Assembly (NCBI GenBank): GCA_023254555.1
Contig: JALRLI010000042.1
Location: 1-9,352, forward strand
Reading direction: 5' to 3'
Length of the DNA stretch: 9,352 nucleotides
Source of the DNA: Microbacteriaceae bacterium
GTDB taxonomy: Bacteria > Actinomycetota > Actinomycetes > Actinomycetales > Microbacteriaceae
The notes beneath the pieces were generated by a model. That model was given only the letters and a program-made list of their open reading frames with translations, ran no database searches and was not told the DNA's origin. Shown here piece after piece: positions 6,050-9,352 of this stretch; position 1 is the first letter of the stretch; each line of letters opens with the position of its first letter. A program made the position numbers and the translations under genes.

Positions 6050-7456
6050 ATGACGAAGATGAGACTCGCAGTGATTGGTGCGGGCCCTGCCGGAATCTAT
6101 GCCTCTGATCTCCTACTGAAAGCTGAGCGCGACTTCGAGGTGTCGATTGACCTCTTCGACCTACTTCCAGCCCCATACGGTCTGGTTCGCTACGGGGTGT
6201 CGCCCGATCATCCGCGAATCAAGGGCATTATCAATGCTTTGAAAGAGGTGCTCGACCGAGGTGATATTCGATTCTTCGGTAACGTCGAATTTGGTCGCGA
6301 CATCACTCTGGATGACCTGAAGAAGCATTACAACGCCGTCATTTTTGCGACCGGCGCAATAAAGGATGCTCCGCTGAACATCCCCGGAATCGACGCAGCG
6401 GGTTCGTACGGAGCCGCAGACTTTGTCAGCTGGTTCGATGGGCACCCAGACGTGCCACGTACCTGGCCGCTTGAGGCCGAGTCAGTTGCAGTTGTTGGCA
6501 ACGGAAACGTCGCGCTCGATATCTCACGCATGCTCATCAAGCACGCCGATGACCTGTTGCCCACCGAAATTCCAGAGAACGTGTATCAAGGGCTCAAGGC
6601 AAACCCAATCACAGATCTGCACCTGTTCGGGCGCAGGGGGCCAGAGTACGTCAAGTTCACGCCACTCGAATTGCGTGAGCTCGGCGAAGTACGAGATGTC
6701 GATATGGTGCTCGACGAGGCAGACTTTCAACACGAAGACCCATACGGGGCTGAGCTTGCTGCCTCGAACAAACAGGTACTCGTCATGACGCGTGTGTTCA
6801 ATGCCTGGCGTGAAGAGCAGAAGCAGCGTGAAGAGCTTCTGCAGCGTCACCCTGCTGACGCCGAGGTTGCGAGCCGACGCCTGCACATGCACTTCTGGTC
6901 AAAGCCGGTCGCGCTCATCACCGACGAACTCAATGGTGAGCAGAAGGTCACCGGCATCAGAGTTCAGCGCACCAAGCCTGACGGCAAGGGCGGCATCGTA
7001 GACACCGATGAATTTTATGAGGTACCAATTCAGGCGTTCTACCGCGCGGTTGGATATTTTGGATCAGAGCTCCCTGAGATCCCCTTCGATGAGAACACCG
7101 GGGTGATTCCAAACGAGGGCGGCCGCGTGCTCGACGAGGCAGGCAACCGAATCCCCGGTATCTACGCCACCGGTTGGATTAAGCGCGGCCCGGTCGGCCT
7201 CATTGGCCACACTAAGTCAGATGCGATGGAGACCCTCGACGGTCTCGTCGCTGACCGCGACACCTGGTGGCAGCCAGGCGAGCCAGACGAGGCCGCAGTG
7301 GTCGACTTACTCGATGCACGAGGAGTGAAATACACCACCGTTGAGGGCTGGCAGCGATTGGATGCTCATGAGCGCGCCATCGGTGAAGCCGTCGGTCGCG
7401 AGCGCATCAAGGTTGTCCCCCGCGAAGAGATGACCTCAATCGCCCGGAGTGAGTAA
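6050..7456 (+). CDS. fprA: Ferredoxin/flavodoxin-NADP+ reductase, FprA (adrenodoxin reductase) type
   Basis: This FAD flavoprotein moves electrons between NADPH and a ferredoxin. The 468-residue sequence begins with the FAD-binding GAGPAG (10-15), followed by the family stretch LLPAPYGLVRYGVSPDHP (38-55). The NADP-binding fold starts at VAVVGNGNVALDISRML (146-162), and GRRGP (194-198) is typical of the adrenodoxin-reductase group. The C-terminal FAD-contacting stretch is ATGWIKRGPVGLIGHTK (373-389). Length fits FprA, and there is no fused ferredoxin domain at the N-terminus as in FprB. It lies 15 bp after the prenyl synthase on the same strand, so it is probably the third gene of the menG operon. 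No ferredoxin gene is present in the window. A role in menaquinone reduction or side-chain saturation is possible but unsupported beyond position. Confidence 0.9.
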   Translation: MTKMRLAVIGAGPAGIYASDLLLKAERDFEVSIDLFDLLPAPYGLVRYGVSPDHPRIKGIINALKEVLDRGDIRFFGNVEFGRDITLDDLKKHYNAVIFATGAIKDAPLNIPGIDAAGSYGAADFVSWFDGHPDVPRTWPLEAESVAVVGNGNVALDISRMLIKHADDLLPTEIPENVYQGLKANPITDLHLFGRRGPEYVKFTPLELRELGEVRDVDMVLDEADFQHEDPYGAELAASNKQVLVMTRVFNAWREEQKQREELLQRHPADAEVASRRLHMHFWSKPVALITDELNGEQKVTGIRVQRTKPDGKGGIVDTDEFYEVPIQAFYRAVGYFGSELPEIPFDENTGVIPNEGGRVLDEAGNRIPGIYATGWIKRGPVGLIGHTKSDAMETLDGLVADRDTWWQPGEPDEAAVVDLLDARGVKYTTVEGWQRLDAHERAIGEAVGRERIKVVPREEMTSIARSE

Positions 7457-7485
7457 CCTCGTCGCGCTCGTACAGAGGCAAGTGA

Positions 7486-7974
7486 TTAGCGGAAGTTCAC
7501 AAACTGCAGGTCGACATCGACATCTGCTTCCCGGAGCAGCGCCATCGTCGCCTGCAGATCATCGCGGCTTTTTGAGCTCACGCGAAGTTCTTCGCCCTGG
7601 GTCTGGCTCTTCACGCTTTTGGGAGCTTCTTCTCGAATGAGCTGATTCAGCTTTTTCGCGGTGGGCGCATCGATGCCCTGCTTCAGCTTCACGTCGATGC
7701 GAAACTCTTTGCCACTCGCGTAGGGCTCTCCGCTATCGAGTGATTTGAGTGACATACCGCGCTTGATGAACTTGGTTTGCAACACATCAAGAACAGCTTT
7801 GGCGCGTTCATCCGAATTGGCTTTGATTAGGATGCTCTCGCCAGCCCACTCAACTGAAGCGCCTACACCTTTGAAGTCGTAGCGCTGCTCGATTTCTTTG
7901 CGTGCCTGGTTGACCGCGTTGTCGGCCTCCATTTTGTCGATCTTGCTCACTACGTCAAATGTTGAATCAGCCAT
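7486..7974 (-). CDS. yajQ: YajQ family nucleotide-binding protein
   Basis: This is a 162-residue cytosolic protein of the YajQ/DUF520 family, full length. Family landmarks are STFDVVSK (4-11), the conserved RYDFKG (31-36), KRGM (71-74), the central segment around KLKQGID (96-102), and the C-terminal end GEELRVSSKSRDDLQ (127-141) to LQFVNFR (156-162). Family members have two ferredoxin-like folds. Some proteobacterial homologues bind cyclic di-GMP and affect transcription, but the role in actinobacteria is unclear, and no diguanylate cyclase or other c-di-GMP gene is seen here. The ATG at 7974 has no ribosome-binding site. A TAGCAT hexamer six bases upstream suggests a leaderless transcript independent of the lipoprotein gene, which ends 24 bp upstream on the same strand. 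It converges on fprA with a 29-bp gap. Confidence 0.93.
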   Translation of the reverse strand: MADSTFDVVSKIDKMEADNAVNQARKEIEQRYDFKGVGASVEWAGESILIKANSDERAKAVLDVLQTKFIKRGMSLKSLDSGEPYASGKEFRIDVKLKQGIDAPTAKKLNQLIREEAPKSVKSQTQGEELRVSSKSRDDLQATMALLREADVDVDLQFVNFR

Positions 7975-7980
7975 GCTGCA

Positions 7981-7986
7981 ATGCTA
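7981..7986 (-). promoter_or_regulatory. Putative -10 element, leaderless promoter of yajQ
   Basis: The minus strand reads TAGCAT, six bases (TGCAGC), then the ATG at 7974. The box sits in the 24-bp gap after the lipoprotein gene, so yajQ may have its own promoter even though the upstream gene reads in the same direction. Confidence 0.5.
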
Positions 7987-7998
7987 CCGAATGCCTCG

Positions 7999-9039
7999 CT
8001 AGAGCGGAGTTGGACATCCGAGGCGGTTCGGAAGCTGCTGATCGGTGCCTGCGCTGCGGATGGCATGAGCCACAATCATTCCGGTCTGATCGTTCCATGT
8101 GATTCCCGTCTCGGGCGCTTCGCCCAGCATCGCTGAAGTGTACGCGCTGTGCGTGAAGGGTTCGACAAAGCACGAGCGAATCGGGAGAACGGCATCTGAC
8201 ACGTTTCGAGCGGTTGCCGCTGAGTACTGAACGTAGCCATCATTCGGCCACTTATCAGTGCGGCCATCAACTTTCGTGAAGTACGTGCCAGCTACCAGCG
8301 TGACCGGAATATCGTCGAGAACGCCTTTCTGTTTGGCAGTCCAGGTGTCGAATGACTCGGGTTGGAAGAAGTCGACGATTTGATGAACCGATTCAATGGC
8401 TGCGAGCTGAGTGACGATTTCTTCACACACCTGGTTTCCGTCACAGGCTGTTGGGGGATCGTATGGAGGGTTTGCGAGCATAACCGGTTCCCAGGGGCTG
8501 CCCAGAGTGGTGAGGCTGCGAACCGTGACCGGCGAATTAGCGTCCTGGAGGGTTTTGATCGCGTTGCGTGTGAAGATGCCTCCGAGGGAGTGCGCGATGA
8601 AGTCGACCTCAGTGACCCCGAACTCATCGTGTAGATGGTTCACAAAAGCGGCGAGGTGTTCTCCCCCTGTGAAAACCGAACCGATCGAGTCGATGGTGAG
8701 ATCAGCACTTGGCTGTGTCGGGCAGTCACCATATGGCCCACCTTCCGCTTCGGTGGCACTCGCGGGCACCTCGGTGGGGCCGAGTGCCACCGGTGCGGTG
8801 TAGATGTCAATTCCATCTGCGATGAGGTACTCACGAATATGAGAATCGGTGGTGCCGGCGCTCAGCCCGGTTGCGCATCCTTCAGTCGGTGTTGTGAATG
8901 GGCTCACCGAGCCGACGCCAGAGACCATTACCGCTACACGCTTTGATTGGGGCTCGTTACTTGTTGGTGCACACGCTGACAGCGTGAGCGCAGAAATCGT
9001 AAGAGCAGCGAGAGCGGGAATGAGTCGATGGATGCGCAT
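7999..9039 (-). CDS. Secreted lipoprotein, alpha/beta-hydrolase (lipase/esterase-like)
   Basis: This is a 346-residue protein with a lipoprotein signal peptide: basic n-region (MRIHR), hydrophobic core (about 7-20) and lipobox LSAC (20-23), so C23 should be lipid-anchored on the outer face of the membrane. The mature part has an alpha/beta-hydrolase pattern. The early strand RVAVMVSGVGS (34-44) is followed by the nucleophile elbow FIAHSLGG (148-154) with S151 as the likely catalytic serine, then LTTLGSPW (176-183). D267 (in NDGYVQYSA) and H297 (in THSAY) are the best candidates for the rest of the triad. The elbow has Ala in place of the first Gly of GxSxG, as in some lipases. Six further cysteines (55, 106, 199, 205, 290, 342) could form three disulfides outside the cell. 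Substrate unknown; lipase, esterase or acyltransferase are all possible. No ribosome-binding site is evident before the ATG at 9039. Confidence 0.85.
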   Translation of the reverse strand: MRIHRLIPALAALTISALTLSACAPTSNEPQSKRVAVMVSGVGSVSPFTTPTEGCATGLSAGTTDSHIREYLIADGIDIYTAPVALGPTEVPASATEAEGGPYGDCPTQPSADLTIDSIGSVFTGGEHLAAFVNHLHDEFGVTEVDFIAHSLGGIFTRNAIKTLQDANSPVTVRSLTTLGSPWEPVMLANPPYDPPTACDGNQVCEEIVTQLAAIESVHQIVDFFQPESFDTWTAKQKGVLDDIPVTLVAGTYFTKVDGRTDKWPNDGYVQYSAATARNVSDAVLPIRSCFVEPFTHSAYTSAMLGEAPETGITWNDQTGMIVAHAIRSAGTDQQLPNRLGCPTPL

Positions 9040-9117
9040 CCCATTATTCTCACACTTAAGTGAGTTCAGACAAAGCGCAATTACGGGTTAGTCGGGTAGT
9101 GTTCAGGTATCTGCCTG

Positions 9118-9140
9118 TGACGTCAGATAGTTGCGGGCAA
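9118..9140. promoter_or_regulatory. Two adjacent short palindromes upstream of the aldehyde dehydrogenase gene
   Basis: The 129-bp divergent gap (9040-9168) contains the perfect palindrome TGACGTCA (9118-9125) and, five bases later, the inverted repeat TTGC-GG-GCAA (9131-9140). Either could be an operator half or a chance palindrome; both are short. I see no convincing -35/-10 pair in the gap for the rightward gene, only a weak TAGTGT at 9097-9102. Confidence 0.25.
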
Positions 9141-9152
9141 ACGCAATGAAAT

Positions 9153-9158
9153 AAAGGA
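9153..9158 (+). promoter_or_regulatory. Ribosome-binding site of the aldehyde dehydrogenase gene
   Basis: AAAGGA ends ten bases before the ATG at 9169 and supports that start. The gene thus has a leader, unlike several others in the window. Confidence 0.55.
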
Positions 9159-9168
9159 AACGATAATC

Positions 9169-9352
9169 ATGTCGGCCCAATTTATTAACGGTCGTCTCAC
9201 TCGCTCACAATCGGGCGAATCAACCACGGTCATCAATCCAGCTACCGGCGAAGATGTCACTCAAATAGATCTTGCCTCCGCTGAAGATGTGAATGCGGCT
9301 GTCGCTGCCGCTCGCAGCGCCTTCAACGACTGGTCGCGCACCACGCCGGGCG
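9169..9352 (+). CDS. Aldehyde dehydrogenase, N-terminal fragment (3' end outside window)
   Basis: The frame is open from the ATG at 9169 to the window end and gives 61 residues. FINGRL (5-10), VINPATGEDV (21-30), the ASAEDVNAAVAAARSAF stretch (36-52) and W-S-R-T-T-P (55-60) are the standard N-terminus of NAD(P)-dependent aldehyde dehydrogenases. The W-x-x-T-T-P ending resembles gamma-aminobutyraldehyde dehydrogenases of putrescine degradation, but succinate-semialdehyde and betaine-aldehyde dehydrogenases start similarly. The catalytic cysteine and glutamate lie beyond the window, so the substrate class is not settled. An AAAGGA site precedes the start. The gene diverges from the lipoprotein hydrolase gene across a 129-bp gap that holds two short palindromes. 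Confidence 0.85.
   Translation, partial: MSAQFINGRLTRSQSGESTTVINPATGEDVTQIDLASAEDVNAAVAAARSAFNDWSRTTPG

Noticed and set aside
7457..7478. CCTC...GAGG pairing between fprA and yajQ as a possible terminator
   Set aside because: The stem would be four base pairs with a 14-base loop and no T run, too weak for an intrinsic terminator.
9046..9051. GAGAAT six bases before the lipoprotein start as another leaderless -10
   Set aside because: It has the right spacing but lacks the first T of TANNNT, so it was not counted with the others.
1..9352. Search by eye for CRISPR arrays, tRNA/rRNA genes, insertion sequences, attachment sites and toxin-antitoxin pairs
   Set aside because: Genes are packed with gaps of at most 129 bp, no direct-repeat arrays or terminal inverted repeats were seen, and all large frames match housekeeping or ordinary families.

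Overview
The window looks like ordinary core chromosome of an actinobacterium, most likely Microbacteriaceae-like with moderate GC. The evidence is a DUF4229-type membrane protein, a PLDc_N-type membrane protein beside menD, an FprA-type (adrenodoxin-reductase-like) flavoprotein, and a start-codon style typical of actinobacteria: many GTG starts and several apparent leaderless promoters. The taxonomic placement is an inference from gene families and order, not from a database search.

Layout. Bases 1-433 are the 3' half of menA (DHNA prenyltransferase), which meets a small convergent membrane-protein gene (DUF4229-like, 430-726, minus). A short divergent gap (727-805) leads to a PLDc_N-like membrane protein (806-1177), whose end overlaps menD (1167-2930). 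menD converges with, and overlaps by 26 bp, menF (2905-4158, minus). A 74-bp divergent promoter region then launches a rightward three-gene operon: menG (4233-4982), a long-chain polyprenyl diphosphate synthase (4979-6034, overlapping menG by 4 bp) and an FprA-type ferredoxin/flavodoxin-NADP reductase (6050-7456). After a convergent junction come two minus-strand genes: yajQ (7486-7974) and, upstream of it, a secreted lipoprotein alpha/beta-hydrolase (7999-9039). A 129-bp divergent gap carrying two short palindromes precedes the start of an aldehyde dehydrogenase gene (9169 to the window end, truncated by the window).

How the genes work together. MenF makes isochorismate from chorismate and MenD makes SEPHCHC from it. 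MenA joins DHNA to a polyprenyl diphosphate, which the prenyl synthase supplies, and MenG methylates demethylmenaquinone. The window therefore holds the first two ring steps plus the side-chain, attachment and methylation steps of menaquinone synthesis. The middle steps (menC, menE, menB and others) are not here. The reductase shares the menG operon but no specific role in the pathway can be read from sequence. YajQ, the lipoprotein hydrolase and the aldehyde dehydrogenase look like unrelated neighbours.

No new multi-gene system, mobile element, CRISPR array or RNA gene was found. The most notable pattern is a repeated promoter-start layout, TANNNT then 6 (once 7) bases then the start codon, at five genes, which suggests widespread leaderless transcription. 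Lesser points are the tightly overlapping convergent men genes, a lysine-proline tail on MenG, and two unclassified small membrane proteins embedded in the menaquinone cluster.
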